A stretch of DNA of 64,000 bases from Chrysemys picta bellii. Taxonomy: Eukaryota; Chordata; Testudines; Emydidae. The notes under the pieces were generated by a model, which was not told the origin of the DNA, searched no databases, and saw only the letters and a list, made by a program, of their open reading frames with translations. This document shows positions 31,976-45,075 of the stretch, one piece after another; position 1 is the first letter of the stretch; every line of letters starts with the position of its first letter. A program made the translations under genes and the position numbers. The stretch is taken from the NCBI RefSeq assembly GCF_011386835.1, contig NC_088794.1, forward strand, positions 66,418,506 to 66,482,505. The letters are read 5' to 3'.

Positions 31976-34900
31976 CTAAGTCAAGTCAGAGGCTGAATGC
32001 TGATCCATTCATGTATAGTATACCTACATTCGAGGTATTTGTGTTGCTGGAGCTCAGCAGGGTTATAACTGAGTTTAAGAGGGATCCCTTCTATGAGCGG
32101 ATTATGGGAAGGGGTAAGTGACTGGGTCAACCATATTTGTGAGCAGAGAGAAGTAAATAGTAAGGGACAAATGTGTGAATATTCATATGAACTGAAAACA
32201 AATTTGGATTCAGCCATATTTGTGACCCTTTCCATGGATATTTGTGTCCAAAGTTTACTAGCTGAATACTTGCCAAAAGCAAATGTTAAGCTGAAATTCT
32301 CAAATATTCATCGAATGCAAGTTTAAGATACAATTGTAAAATTTGCAATGTGCACTGTATTGGTTAGCAACATCAAATTTACATCACATTAATGAATATT
32401 AATAATGCCATGTGATTATATAAATAACTAACACAACTACAAATATTCACAATTAAAGAATGATCTGCAGATAGGAAAGAATACTCTCAGAAAATATTTG
32501 GTGAATAATTTCCAGTAGCAAATACATTTGAGAAGTTCATGATCTGTTCACAAAGAATTGACAAACAGGTGTAATTCACCAAATAAATTATCATTTCCAT
32601 ATTACAATCCGAGTGGTGAGCATATTGGAGGTGGAGTTCTGAGGCCAGTAGTTGACAGAGTTGCTCTCTATTAACCAGACCACAGGGATTATTATGCTTT
32701 ACAGTTATTGAAAAGTAAACATACTGATCCACTGAAATCAGTGGAGCTATGCCAATTTATACTAGCTGAATATCTGGCCCAATATCTGCAGCAAATGCTT
32801 TCACAAAACTCTTATAGGATGCCAACATCCTGAAAACTTACTCCAGACAAAAAATATGACAACCGCCATTATATACAATTAGTCCACATGTGTTTCATTT
32901 ACACTGATGTAACTCCATGTAAGGAGTTAGTCTAAAGTTAATCTAGATTTACTTTTGGGGCAAGTCAAAGTACTATTTGGCCCAATAACTCTTCTCTCAT
33001 GCCATAGTCCTATTTATTTCATTTCCATCGGAATCCAAAAGGTGAGATTGGTAAGTAAAATGAGAGAGCAAAGAACATATTCCACATTTCACAGACCATA
33101 CCCCTACTGATGTCACTTAATCTCATTGACGTCAATGGTAGTTCCATTCATGGAATGAATATAGAATATGCCCCAAGGTTGTATGTAAATAGATTATTCC
33201 TAATTCTGTATTTCAGGCTTTATATATCTTTGTTTTTGACTGTCAGCTTGTGCTTTCTGTGGCAAAAGAGATTACATCTTTTATCTCAGGGGCATTGTTT
33301 AGCTTCTGTGTAAACAGAAATCAGGAAATGAACACTTACTTTCTCTTCCCAAATTTTAATAGCAAATTATCTATAATGATCGTAGGTGGACATTGATGGC
33401 TGAACTACAAGGGATAGATTTACAATTCAGAGGAAGACATTATTTTGTGGTGAGAAATGACTTTTCTGATGCAATGTAAATAATTCAATCACTCTGTATT
33501 TACTGTATAATGTAAGGATTTTTCAGACCTTGATCTCCCTTTTTCTATGGGAAAAGGGGAACAATGATTTGAAAATTTCATTCATTTCTTTCAAAAATTT
33601 CTGAATGAATAAATGATGCATCCTATGGGGTTTGTTTGTTTTGTTTTAACCGTGTAAAATTAAGGATCCTTTTTGTATTTTATTATGACTAATTGTTCAC
33701 TGAATGGAACTTTGTCTTAATTCAAATGTCACTCTAATAAAGGTTAGCTCCTATGATCGTATATAACTTGTGTGGAAAAGCTTTTATAAATTACCTTATT
33801 GTTTCACAGGCCTTGGAGAGTGCTGCTGGGGATGGCAATGAGTGTGACTCATCTGGCAGTATAGCTGGAAATGTAATATTAAAGAAAATAAATAACAGGA
33901 CTGAAAGGGCATTAAGTGAGGAAATGAGGCACGAATGCATGAGACCGAGGTTAGTCTACTGCATGTAAGTGGATTTTGCCCAATTACTTGGGAACCAGAA
34001 CTTAGTAAGGGAACTGCAGGATCATGAATGAACTGAGGCATACACTTGAATACTTCTGGCTAATTGAAACTACTAGTTTCTCCTAGATTTCATTTCCAAA
34101 CAGAAGACTGCTAGTCTATTCCCATTCAACATTGTATGGATTGACAATTTGAAAATTAGAATATTTGAAGAAAATACCTTGTGGCTGTTAATATTATTTG
34201 TACTACTTACATATGTCACCATGTCTTATTTTGGATTCCCTGACTCAGCAGAATCAGAGTTGCAAACTTGTTACAAACATTTTGAACTAAAATTTCCTAA
34301 CCTGTACATTGTGCAGGCTTTTGAAAGATGCAGGCTGGAACCTGAAACTGACTTAGATCCTTGTTATATCAAACTCTGAAGTGTCGATGGAAGCCCAGTT
34401 TTCTCATTGCTCTTTATTTACTATATGTAAGATTTCTATATTTTACTGTAGTAGAAAAGAGTAAAATCTGCCTGCTTTGTAAAGTTACGTATGAGCGAAT
34501 CTGTTTCAATATACAAACTCCATTTATTATTTCAGTTGACTTACTGACCATATCCCTGACTAGTGCAGGAACATACATGTTACCATTTCTTTCTCACTAT
34601 TCAACCACTTCAGGAATTTCAGAGTACTTTATAATGTAAAAATTATTTAATTTTAGGCAAAAAAATCACTTGGCCATGGCAAATTTATTCAAATGTTCCT
34701 AACATGGATATGTTAGGTATTTGTGTTGCTGAGAGATCAACAAGCCATCAATACATAACGATTGATGACTAATATTAAAGGACTACACTTTTGGGTTACC
34801 ATTCTTCTAAGAAAGATGGTTGATATAAAAGGCTGATGCCTGTTTAGAACTTTATACTGTGAGGCCTACAGCTTTGGATTCAGATAAGTTTTGCCTCATG
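31976..34900. other. A+T-rich non-coding DNA with near-palindromes
   Basis: No gene recognised. Possible near-palindromes at 32725-32790, 32885-32985 ('tttacactgatgtaactcc') and 33110-33175 ('cattgacgtcaatggtag'). Confidence 0.4.
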
Positions 34901-35550
34901 AAGCTCTTGGGACTACGTGACAACCTTGCTTTGCCCAAATATTGGGTCTTCTAGGTGACAGTCTGCTCCTCAGCGCAAGGCAGATTTATAGCCTCAGACA
35001 GTCAGCCTGCCTGCCCCCAGGGCCAATTCTGGCATATGGAGATGAGTCAGAGATTGCAGCTCCCTGGCTCTGCCCTCTTTTCTACAGCCACACCTCGGCA
35101 CTATCTCATACATATGGGGTCAGCTTCAGCCACCCCGTGATTTACCCTGACAGCAGTAGGGGTGAGATTGTGGTGGGGGGACCACTTGAGGGTAGGATTG
35201 GAGTTGATGCATCCATAATTACATGGATCTCTCAGCCAACCCCCCATTATCCTATGCAGAGGGAGGGAACAAGGGCTGCAGATGATACTGTAAGTGAGGG
35301 TAAAGTAGCAGCCTGAGGGAAAGAATTTTTGTTTTCCCTAAACCCTGAGTGCCTAAATCGCCTCTTCCCTCTTTAAAGTCAAAAAGTTGATGAGTTTGTC
35401 TGAGATTTGGGCACACACAACATGGAGCGAAGGTGTAGAGGCCAGAGTCTCAGCTATGCCCAATGAGTTCTCAGTGCATCCGAGTGGGGTGCACAAAAGG
35501 ACTTGTTTGCAGCCCCTGATTTTAGGGCTAGATCTGTGCTAGCCCAGTCT
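34901..35550. other. G+C-richer non-coding DNA, unclassified
   Basis: A 124-codon plus frame (34942-35316) spans most of it but shows no domain and overlaps a second frame, so it is most likely fortuitous. No repeat ends found. Confidence 0.35.
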
Positions 35551-35559
35551 CAGTGTAGT

Positions 35560-35967
35560 CAGGGCCGGCTTTAGGCCAATTCCACCAATTCCCCCGAATC
35601 GGGCCTCGCGCTTAAGAGAGCCCCGCGCCCAGTGGCAGGGTCGCCCAGAGTGGGGGGCAAGTGGCAGAGAATCCCTTCCCTGGCTAGAGGCACCTTCTTA
35701 ATTTTTACTCACCCGGCGGCGCTCCAGGTCTTTGGCAGCGGGTCCTTCACTCGCTCCGGGTCTTTGGCGGCACTTTGGCGGTGGGTCCTTCAGTGCCGCC
35801 GAAGACCCGGAGCGAGTGAAGGACCCGCCGCCAAAGACTAGGAGTGCGGCCCGGTGAGTACAAGCCCCACGTGTTTTTTTTAAGGTGTTTTTTTTTTTTA
35901 GTCATCCCTGTCGGGGCCCCGTCGAAACTGTTCGAATCGGGCCCCGCACTTCCTAAAGCCAGCCCTG
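35560..35967. mobile_element. non-autonomous hAT element, 408 bp, perfect 8-bp target duplication
   Basis: Flanked by 'agtgtagt' on both sides (35552-35559 and 35968-35975). It begins 'cagggccggctttagg' and ends 'cctaaagccagccctg', imperfect inverted repeats of hAT type. The centre holds an inverted repeat around 'gtgggtccttcagtgccgccgaag' with 'ggtctttggcgg' arms. No transposase. Open frames across it are compositional. Confidence 0.85.
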
Positions 35968-35975
35968 AGTGTAGT

Positions 35976-38900
35976 TCAGAGTAGCCTCCAGGCCAACAGC
36001 CCCAGAAGGGATGGCCAGGTCTCAGGATACCAACGTTACAGTCCCACCACGCACCTTTCCCCCTACAATGGAGGTCCTCAGAAGGTGGTGTAGGAAATGT
36101 TACGATGACTCTATACAAGCTAGGTTTACCCCATGCCATGGGAATCCTCCACAGTCATGAACTGCCAGCTGTGAATCTGCTTTTCCCTAGGGAGAGCAGT
36201 TGGAAGACTTCTCAGAACTACGCCCTTATTATATATAAATATCCAAGAACTTTTTTTCTCCTGCTTTTACTGAGGTCAAGCTATGGTATGTTATATAGTT
36301 GTAGTGAGAGACAGTAGCGTGCTCAAGTGTAACTCTAGCAACCTTATTTGACCAATTTAAAAAAGTGGCAGAAACAAATACAAAGCTAAAGAGACAGACC
36401 TAGATGAACAAGGCAGAAGTAGCATACAAAACAAAAACAAAATGTTCATAGGTGTTGAGCCAGCAAGTTATTCCACTGGGGGCAGTGAGGCTTAGGTATC
36501 TATTTTATAGTATGGAGTTTTGCAGTTTCATAAATACCTGTGCTAAACTAGTTCAGTCCATCTCTAATATTCTATGTTAACATTCACCAATATTCCTTTT
36601 TAAACAGCCATGACATGCAGTGAATAGGAGAGGACACTTAAAACTCATAAAATTTTACTGTAATTAATTTTATATGCTTTATATTCACTTTTTTTGAAAA
36701 AGGGGATATTTTTTCCTTGATTCTCAACTCTAATGGAATATTCCACGAGGATGAAAACTAAAACTGTTCAACCAATCAGAATTCCCCTGCATTCTGGCAG
36801 CTGCACAAAATGACTCTCTTAGGAAAATGTACGTGCTTTGGAACTTTGAGAGACCCTGGCAGCAGACTGATGCTAGCAAGGAGGTAATTATTTATAATAC
36901 CTGTATGATGTTTTTGAAACTGTAGTCAAATGCAGATTTTTATAGGAATGCCGCTCCTGCCCTTCTCCCTTGTTTATATTCCTGTAAGTGTGCATGGCTG
37001 GTACTTTTTCAGTCTTAAAATCTTGCAAACAGCTTACAGGTCAAATATGGATGCAATGCTTTTGTCCCAAACCAGAACATTCTTGTACTCATGGATTTTC
37101 CTTGAAATGGTTTCATTCATAAAAGCACAGCGCTCCAATTAAAATGTGTATTTGGTAGGTGTGCTTACTGCAATCCATAATTATGTTCTTTTAGATCTGC
37201 TCTCTCCTTGTTTTGTACATCAAACATCCTCTTGTGCTGTGCAAAAGAACAGTTTAGCCTGTCATCAATTTGGCATATCCTTAATATAAATTAATATACG
37301 CATATCTGAACTGATCCTCCAGCATTCTGAAATTTAGTAAGGCAACTTAAAGTTGTAGTTAGTCTATTCCAACAAAAGATGGCAGCGCTCGGTTTATTAC
37401 AAAACCATAGGGGGCTTGCACTATATTTAACACTTGTAAGGCTGCTCCCTTGACTTCGCCTGGAGTGTGCACATTATGAACAGCATTCCTTATTACCAAT
37501 TAGCTCTGCTCCTTGGTCAAACAAGTTAGCCTTACATCTTTAAAAAAAAATGTGTTCTTGAAGAAAGTTCCTGTAAATACTGGCCTGAAATTGCTGCATA
37601 TTTCATGAAATGTAACTGCATTTTTAGCAATACTAGCAACCTGTTAAAGCCCAGCTACAGCTTGTCAAATCATTGCTTTTATGAAAATTGTTCTCCAACA
37701 AATAGGAAATGAAAGAAAAACAGTAGCCAAGGTTGTCTTAAATCTGTCTGTATAGCAGTAATCTATTACACTCTATCAAGGCATGAATTCAAATATTAAA
37801 AATACAATATTGACTAAAATGCTTTTCCTTAAAACTTTTGCTCATATTATATCATTATTACCAAACGTGGTACTTGACATGATTTTTGTTTGTTTGTTTT
37901 TGGCTTCTGCTTTGCTTCAAATCAGAAAGATATTTGCTTTAGAACTCTAACTTTAGGGATCACTTAAGAGTAACCCCCGTAAATATGACAAATACATGAA
38001 AAAGTAAAATGATAATATATATTCGACAGGCTCTTTTTTTAAGTGATCTGATAACATTAGATAATAATTTCCTCAGGGAGGTACCATTCTATAATGTTTT
38101 TTTGTAGTAGTACAGTGTTCTGAATTGGGACCTCTTGACCATACCATGATTAAAAATAAATGACAGTAAAAAGTGCAGGTGTGGGGAACCAGTTTGCATA
38201 AAAAGGGAAGAAAGAAACCTCAAACTATATTGAACTTCAGATATTGTGTAAAGTTTTGGAAATAAGTAAAACTGTTCAACTCTATTCCTCCTATTTTCAG
38301 TGGGGACCTGGAGTATCAAAGTATTGCGATAGAGACTTGGCCTGGATGACACCAGGGAGCACTGGAAATCTCACAGGACCGCATAATTTTATAAATATCC
38401 ATCCTGTTTTCCAGACCAACCAGATTCAGATAAGTTTGGATAAACACCGCAGTTGAAATTGATCTTTTGAGGTTCATCTATCACTATGTGTGGACAAACC
38501 GCCGAAGTTTGAGTTCATGTGTCAGATAAGCACCCAGAAGTTCAGATGTTTCACCACATTTTCCAATTTGGGGGGGATTTTCAAAATGTGGTTACATATG
38601 CCATGAAAAAAGCCTTCCTTGCAATATTTCAGCACTTTCAATTCCACTCCTATCTAGAACAAGGCATTATAGAGACAACACAATAAACTGTTTTTCATTA
38701 TTTTTTCTTAACTGAACACTTATGAACCTTCCAAAATGTTTGAGCTACCTATGTGCAAAAAATTGTAGTGAGAGTGGGGAGGGTATTAGTCTATCTTACT
38801 TATGAAAGACAATTCAGTCGATAGTGAATTCCTGGATAATCTCCCACTTTTGTGATGACCATCGTCTTGGATGAGACCAACTACTGAAGTAGGGACCTCC

Positions 38901-41000
38901 AGAGCAAAAAGAATGAATCACTACAGTTTGAGCTAAAGGACCAACTTTTGCATCTGGTAGCTGTAACCTTGTAAAATGCTAACACACTGACCAGTGGTTA
39001 AACCTACAATCACCTTTACTTTCAAAGATTATTCTAGATAAAATTATGTTGCCCAAATGTATGTCCTGTTTTCCATTCATATTATCAGATATGAAAGTTT
39101 GGTAAGAATAAAGAGAAAAGGTGACATCTTTTAAAGCTTTGTTATTCAAACAGGAAATTGGAAGAGTTATGCTAATGAGATTAAAACAATCCAGATAGTG
39201 AAACAATGCAACTCCTGGAAGCAATGCTATGCTTCCTGCATTACAGATGGTCATAAAAGAGATGCCCAGTGCAGAGGTTGGACACTTGTGACTCTTCAGT
39301 TCAACCTGATTGTATGTGGTTCACTGGATCAGCCGTCTCAGCAAATGATATGTAGACAAAAAACTGTCATTTTTCTCTATTATTTAGAAAGATCATTTGC
39401 ATTTTGACAGATCTTGGCACATTTGCACAGCAAGAAATCTCCTTACCTCATTAAAAATGCATGACTGCTTTATCAGTTTAAAAAGAGGATATTCAACTAA
39501 ATTCATCTTAAAATTACTGTTCTGAGAGGCTGGGTAACATTTTTGACCAACATTTTCAGGGTAAAAGATGCAGAATCAGCAACCTCAAAACGTTTGTGAA
39601 TTTGTGTCAGTTTTTCCAAATTCTTCATTCCAAAAACAACTCCAAAAATTCTAAAAAAGTCAAAAACTTGTCTCAACATTCTTGAAAAGAAACACATTGA
39701 TTTTCTTGGTTTGGAATAACTTTTAGGAATTTTAGAATGAATTTTGGAATTTAATTCAATTTTATTAAAATCAAAAGCTTTTAGAAGAGTTTGAAATTGA
39801 AATTAAATGTTTAGTTTCAGGTCAAACAAGTTTTTTGGTTTGCTGAAAACATGTAAAATATTGTCAGATTTAAATAGTAGATGGATGTGTCAGAATCATG
39901 CTTTCAGAATTATTAAGACGAAATGTTAAAAAACCTTGAGTCAGATTCCAAAAAATCATGGGATTGGCTCAAAAATAGAGATTAAGAAAAAGTTACAGTG
40001 CCAGATTTTTGTGGGAAGGAGGGGCGGGTCTGGTTTTGGAATTTTTAATGTCATCTTGCCCATCGCAAATATTTGTGGGGCAGAAATACAATATTGCCAA
40101 CTCTCCTACCTTTATAGATTAAAGTGATTTTGCCCGTCACCAGGAGCGCTTGCTAGCTGTCATGTGTAGACAGAGCTTCTACCTTCTCTCCAAACCCCAA
40201 TAATCTAATTAATTATGGCCCCAACCCCACATCTACCCATTCTCCTGACCAGCAATTAATTATACACCTGAAACCTCCACATCAAATTTGCTCTCTGCCC
40301 CTTGCCCCTCGGTGAACCTCTGCTCCTCCATCTCCAGGGATTCTTTATCCCCTTCCCCCAAACTTGTGGGAAGGGAGCAGCTTCTGGGATTCTTCACCCC
40401 CTTCCCAGACCTGGTGTTGCAGAGATGGAGAGGGGCAGGGAGCAAAAAGCAAGCTGAGCTATTTTTCCTTAGGAGAAGAGGGAGCTTCCTGAGCTGCTGA
40501 AGCCTATCTGCTCCCTTTCCCCTCTCCCCTCCTGTAAGAATGGTGGCAGCTGCTCCCTCTACCCAAAAACTCCTCCCAGAACCTGAGAGATATGTGAGGG
40601 AGAGCTCTGCCTGATGCCTGCAGCAACTCTGAGTGGCTGCTCTTTCCCAGGAGGCGGGGAAAATAATCAATCAGAGGATTTTTCCTCATGGGCTAGAAAT
40701 CAGGTTGGGGCTGGAGCTTTCTCACTGGAAGATTTGCTCCAGCAAGGGCCAAAAGCACATTACATGATCAAAGGTAAAATTGAAACCTTTTTACCAGCAA
40801 AAACAGGTATCTTCTGTGAATGTAGAAAAATTGTTTCAGAATATTAATTAGTCACTATCTATGCTTCCCAGAAATAGAGGCACATGAAAATGAAATGAAA
40901 AAAATAACTTAAAGTTTACCAAACTTTTTCAAACCACAATAAAAGTTCAGTTTGAGTTTTAGAGGAAAAGCTTGAGTTGGTCTTTACTTTAGCCAAGTAA
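35976..41000. other. mostly unique non-coding DNA
   Basis: No recognised repeat from about 36500 to 39500, which makes this the longest apparently repeat-free block. Around 39540-39860 the sequence is rich in A/T with many 'caaaaa' and 'ttttgg' words. 40130-40760 is richer in G+C and has a 136-codon minus frame (40260-40670) without a domain. Confidence 0.4.
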
Positions 41001-41180
41001 GGGGGAAGAGATAGCTCAGTGGTTTGAGCATGGGCCTGCTAAACCTAGGGTTGTAAATTCAATCCTTGAGGGGGCCATTTAGGGAGCAAAAATCTGTTTG
41101 GGGATTGGTCCTGCTTTGAGCAGGGGGTTGGACTAGATGACCTCCTGAGGTCCCTTCCAACCCTGACATTCTATGATTCT
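41001..41180 (+). repeat. tRNA-derived SINE with CR1-type tail (turtle Cry/Pol III SINE type)
   Basis: The head reads 'gggggaagagatagctcagtggtttgagca' (A-box-like 'tagctcagtgg') and 'ggttgtaaattcaatcc' (B-box-like). The tail 'ttggactagatgacctcctgaggtcccttccaacc' ends in 'attctatgattct', the CR1 3' end, which explains mobilisation by CR1 machinery. Nearly full length. This SINE is one of the strongest pointers to a turtle. Confidence 0.85.
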
Positions 41181-41704
41181 AAGTTAATCATTCTAGATTA
41201 TTAACATGATATTCTTTGGTGGAAGGAATGCACCTTCTTTTATGCTGGTACAGCATCTAGCTCATTGTGGATGCTACCAAACAAACAACCCCTACCCACA
41301 AAATGTACTGCTGAATATTAATGAGATGGGATTGGGCTTAGAAGAATGAAAGGAGAGAATAACTTGCTTGGGCTGGCTGTAGAGCTCTGATGATACTTTT
41401 CAGATGCTTGGCTCCAATATTGTTTCATTATTGGGTATAGCAGAGTTAACATCAGAGTTTGAACAAAGAGCTGGGTTGTGATGCCACAAAACCTCGGTGG
41501 CAAACAAAAGTCTAGGTGATTTGGCTAATATGGAACTTGCTTCTGGAGTTGTGTGGGAAGCCGTTCAGGTTTGATTCACGTTTTGGCCTAATTCTAGTAT
41601 ATTCATTTGCCATGTATTTCCCATCTTTCTCAGTTGGGAGATTTTTCCATGCACCCTCTTTTCTCTGAGTGGAGTTTTGAGTTTAGAAATGCCCTCTCAG
41701 AGAA
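41181..41704. other. non-coding DNA, no feature recognised
   Basis: Unique-looking sequence between the SINE and the PLE-type end. Confidence 0.4.
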
Positions 41705-41880
41705 TATCATTCATTGAACCAAATTCTGTTGGTGAGAGACACTAGCTTTCAAGATTACACAGAGCTCTTCCTCAGGTCTGGGAAATGTACTCAGAATGTC
41801 ACAGCTAAATGAAAGATGGAACATTTGTTTAGCATAAGTAGTTAACACATATTTCAAGGGACCATTCAAGGTGAAGTGGC
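41705..41880 (-). mobile_element. PLE-type 3' end, second family, long copy
   Basis: Reads in reverse: 'aaattctgttggtgagagac', 'acacagagctcttcctcaggtctggg', then 'agcataagtagttaacacatatttcaaggg'. On the minus strand 'ctgagga' (41775-41769) matches the hammerhead core consensus CTGANGA, and the GAAA box is at 41750-41747. It abuts the composite repeat R2. Confidence 0.55.
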
Positions 41881-41884
41881 CTCT

Positions 41885-42325
41885 CAGGGGACTGGACCCT
41901 GGGTCTTCACCTCCCACATGCGTGCCCTAACCTCTGGGCTACAGTCACTCTCTCTGTCAATTCATTCCCTCAAGAAACAGGATTCCCTCAATCCAGTTGT
42001 GGATTGCTAATCAAAGGGAGGTACCTCCCTACAGCCAGGACTTAGGCACCTAGCGCTGAGATAGGGGGAGTAGCTTAGCACATACCCTGCTGGCTAGCTT
42101 CTGTGAACTGCATTCTTATACAACAAATAGGGAAAGAGAGGTGTCTAAGCTTTGTGGACAGCAGGCTTGTTCCTGTTATTTTCCTGGCACCATTGTGCTC
42201 AGAACTGCAAGCCTAAATCTCTTTGTGGATCCCACCCCAGGTGGCTTAGAGGCCTAAGTCCCATTAACCTAAACTCCTAAGTGTCTGAGTCACTTTTAAA
42301 GAATGGGACTTGGGTGCTTTTGGAA
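41885..42325 (-). repeat. composite repeat R2, copy 1 (minus)
   Basis: Its reverse complement shares, in order, 'tccacaaagagatttaggcttgcag', 'gattagcaatccac', 'tagcccagaggttagggcac..tgtggga' with 53390-53900. The last module resembles a tRNA-like SINE head ('ggttagggcac', 'agacccagg'). Class unknown. Confidence 0.5.
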
Positions 42326-42369
42326 TTTTTATCCTACATCTATATAGGGCAGGGATCACACTTACCCAG

Positions 42370-42924
42370 CCCATTACTTATTACGCTCTACTCCGCGCTG
42401 ATTAGGCCTCAGCTGGAGTATTGTGTCCAGTAATGGGCGCCACATTTCAGGAAAGATGTGGACAAATTGGAGAAAGTTCAGAGAAGAGCAACAAAAATGA
42501 TTAATGGTCTAGAAAACATGACCTATGAGGGAAGATTGAAAAAATTGGGTTTGTTTAGTCTGGAGAAGAGAAGACTGAGTGGGGACACGATAACAGTTTT
42601 CAAGTACATAAAAGGTTGTTACGAGGAGGGAGAAATATTGTTCTTCTTAATCTTTGAGGATAAGACAAGAAGCAATGGGCTTAAATTGCAGCAAGAGCGG
42701 TTTAGGTTGAACATTAGGAAAAACTTCCTAGCTGTCAGAGTGGTTAAGCACTGGAATAAATTGCCTAGGGAGGTGGTGGAATCTCCGTCATTGGGGATTT
42801 TTAAGAGCAGGTTGGACAAACACCTGTCAGGGATGGTCTAGATAATACTTAGTCCTGCCTTGTGTGCAGGGGAATGGACTAGATGACCTCTTGAGGTCCC
42901 TTCCAGTTCTATGATTCTATGATT
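42370..42924 (+). mobile_element. CR1 LINE, 3' end with ORF2 C-terminus
   Basis: The frame at 42458-42841 encodes the last 127 residues of CR1 ORF2, with 'LEKVQRRATKMI', 'EGRLKKLGLFSLEKRR', 'VFKYIKG', '[19 protein letters not shown]' and a terminal 'FKSRLDKHLSGMV'. The 3' UTR runs 'gaatggactagatgacctcttgaggtccc' to the terminal 'attctatgatt' repeats. Open over its whole preserved length, so a comparatively young copy, but 5'-truncated and missing endonuclease and transcriptase. Confidence 0.9.
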
Positions 42925-42959
42925 ACTTGATATAGGAAACACTTATAGGACATTCCTAA

Positions 42960-43045
42960 AGTAAAGAAGATGGACCAGATCCTCAGCAGTTGATATAGAT
43001 GGAAATCTATTGCAATTCATACTAACTGAGAATCTGATGCTCACT
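42960..43045. repeat. short near-palindrome
   Basis: 'gaccagatcctcagcagttgatatagatgg ... tcatactaactgagaatctgatgc': the outer parts are inverted relatives, as in the other near-palindromes. Confidence 0.35.
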
Positions 43046-43914
43046 TCAACAATTCAAAAAGACCTGGAATGCAGATCATGCAGAAGCTGAATCTCCTAAT
43101 ACTGGGCCCTTTTCTTCACTGTAGGCCCCCACAAGAAATTAAGAATAAAATTTTCTAGATAGTCTGGGAGCATGAGTAATTCTGTGGGCAAGTTAATGAT
43201 AGAAAGGTAGGGCAGTATCATTTGATGCAGAAAAAACAACAGAATCGTAATTTCAATGATGTCACCCAATATGGTGTAGTGGAGGGGACTCACCATCCAC
43301 CCACCCTGGCTCCAGGTACTCTGGTAGGTGGAAATTTTGATAATACTTTTCATTGGAAATGGTTCGAGTTAGGACTTTCGAATGAAACCTTTCTCTCATG
43401 AACACAATGGTACCAAACATGAAAAACCTAGAACAATTCTGTGGATAAATATACAAGAAAATGTTTAAAAAACAAAGTTTTGGTCAAACGTGCAGTCCTC
43501 ACAGAGTTAAATTGTGACCCTCGACTGACAGTACTCAGTGAGTACCCAGAACATAAAACCCAATTTTTTTTTATGTTACAGATTACTATAAATGGAAGGA
43601 GTGCTTCAAGTTGATTTGCCATCAGTAAAAAAGAAGCAGTTCAGTGGTATTAATGATCAGTTTTGTTTATAATGCCAAAAGTGTTGTAATGAGGCACTGG
43701 TTAAGACAACAGCATCCAGCCAGAAATTACTGGAATCCATCCACAAATGTTATGCATATAGTTACATAACACATTACACAACAATTAATTACAATCCCAA
43801 ATTAATTTGTTACACATCCTTGTTTTTACTTTGGTCTTGATCAATTTTAGGCATCAATGAGGAGGCAAAGAGTACCAAGTAGTAGCTGAAACATTGGAAA
43901 TACCACTATGGAGG

Positions 43915-44440
43915 ACCTGGTTAAACACAACACTTGGTGGCATCTTACATGCTATAAGAAGTGCAACCATAAACTGAATTTGACATGAGGAAGTATATTG
44001 AACATTAGGAAAAAATTGAAGATGCTGGGACAAGTGTCAGCTGTGGGTGAGACTTGCCTTATATCAGGTTCCATGGCACAAGTTTTAAGCAGAACACCTG
44101 TTTCTTCTGCAGTAATCCAGAAGCCCGAAGGCATCCATTAAGCATAGTGGAGACAGGTGAGAAACTGTATGTGAGCAATCACTGTTAGCGAGAATGTTCC
44201 ATTGAAAGTAAACTTAATTGGGTGCATTGACCCAAAAGACGTCCACACATATGACATAAAACACTCAATGTGATATGCCACGCCAATAATGTATGTAACA
44301 CATTGCATCAAAAGATAAAAGCACAAATTCTGATTTTACTATTGCAAACTGTGTGACTCTGTTGAGTTCTAAATTCCCTCACAGAGGCTCTAATGGATAG
44401 GAAAATGGTGGCGATAGCCAATGCAGAGTCTAAGTACAGA
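43915..44440 (+). pseudogene. N-terminal remnant of the long-TIR element protein
   Basis: Broken plus-strand frames with short protein-like runs: 'VKHNTWWHLTCYKKCNHKLN' near 43919-43978 and, near 44099-44120, 'CFFCSNPEARRHP', a CxxC-type motif. Stops and frameshifts separate the runs. The layout (a 'WH..CY' motif followed by a Cys-x-x-Cys motif) resembles the N-terminus of a large uncharacterised protein family multiplied in fish and invertebrate genomes. This is recalled similarity, not a search result. Confidence 0.45.
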
Positions 44441-44445
44441 GAAAT

Positions 44446-45075
44446 ATGCATTTGATTAAGAATCTTTTTGCTGAGCACCTATTCCTCTTCAAAGCACTCA
44501 TTGAAGAGGAACTGTGGGATATGGATGTAGTGTTTAGCAATCCTATCTCCAGAAATGAATCTCAGTGCATATCCTTAAGACGTGACTCTATGAAAAGCAA
44601 GGCCATCATAGATGGTATGGCTGATGTACAAGCTCTAAACAAACGAAGAATTGTTAACACCAGCCAAGATTTGGCTGAACACTTTATTATGAGGCTACCG
44701 AGAAAATACTGGACCTATGATGAAGACCACTTCGTGTTTCTCATGGATGCAGAGGAATTCATTTAAAATATTACATTTAAGGTGCATATTGTATTGCACC
44801 TATCCAATTCAAAAATCACTGATTTTATAAACATCTCTCATGTCACAATGAAGAATCTACTGTCTCATACTAGCCCAAATGACAAGTTAACTGCATACCT
44901 TGCGAGAAAAATGCTCCAGAGAAGAATTGCTCAAAGAATTTCATGGTCACGTGGCGTAATGAAGCTGCTCACTTGCAGTGTTCCATGGAGTTTCTTCATT
45001 GTTCCCATGAAGAGGCTGGCACAAATTATCTTGCATACCATCAGTGCCACAGAGAAAGGTGCTACTAAACTCTGA
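44446..45075 (+). pseudogene. central remnant of the long-TIR element protein
   Basis: Two adjacent open pieces in different frames (44446-44766 and 44782-45075). The first holds 'AIIDGMADVQALNKRRIVNT' and 'SQDLAEHFIMRLPRKYWTYD'; the second holds 'HVTMKNLLSHTSPNDKLTAY', 'LARKMLQRRIAQRISW' and 'ILHTISATEKGATKL'. The order and wording match the middle of the same uncharacterised family. A 15-base stretch with a stop and a frame change splits the two. Not functional. Confidence 0.55.

Noticed and set aside
34942..35316. 124-codon plus-strand frame that might be an exon
   Set aside because: Overlaps another plus frame, has no recognisable domain, and no acceptor/donor pair brackets a conserved-looking segment.
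40260..40670. 136-codon minus-strand frame
   Set aside because: No recognisable domain, and overlapping frames on the other strand. G+C-rich composition lowers the stop frequency.
41001..41075. A tRNA gene (A-box and B-box present)
   Set aside because: The boxes belong to a tRNA-derived SINE head that continues into a CR1-type tail. No full cloverleaf or terminator follows.
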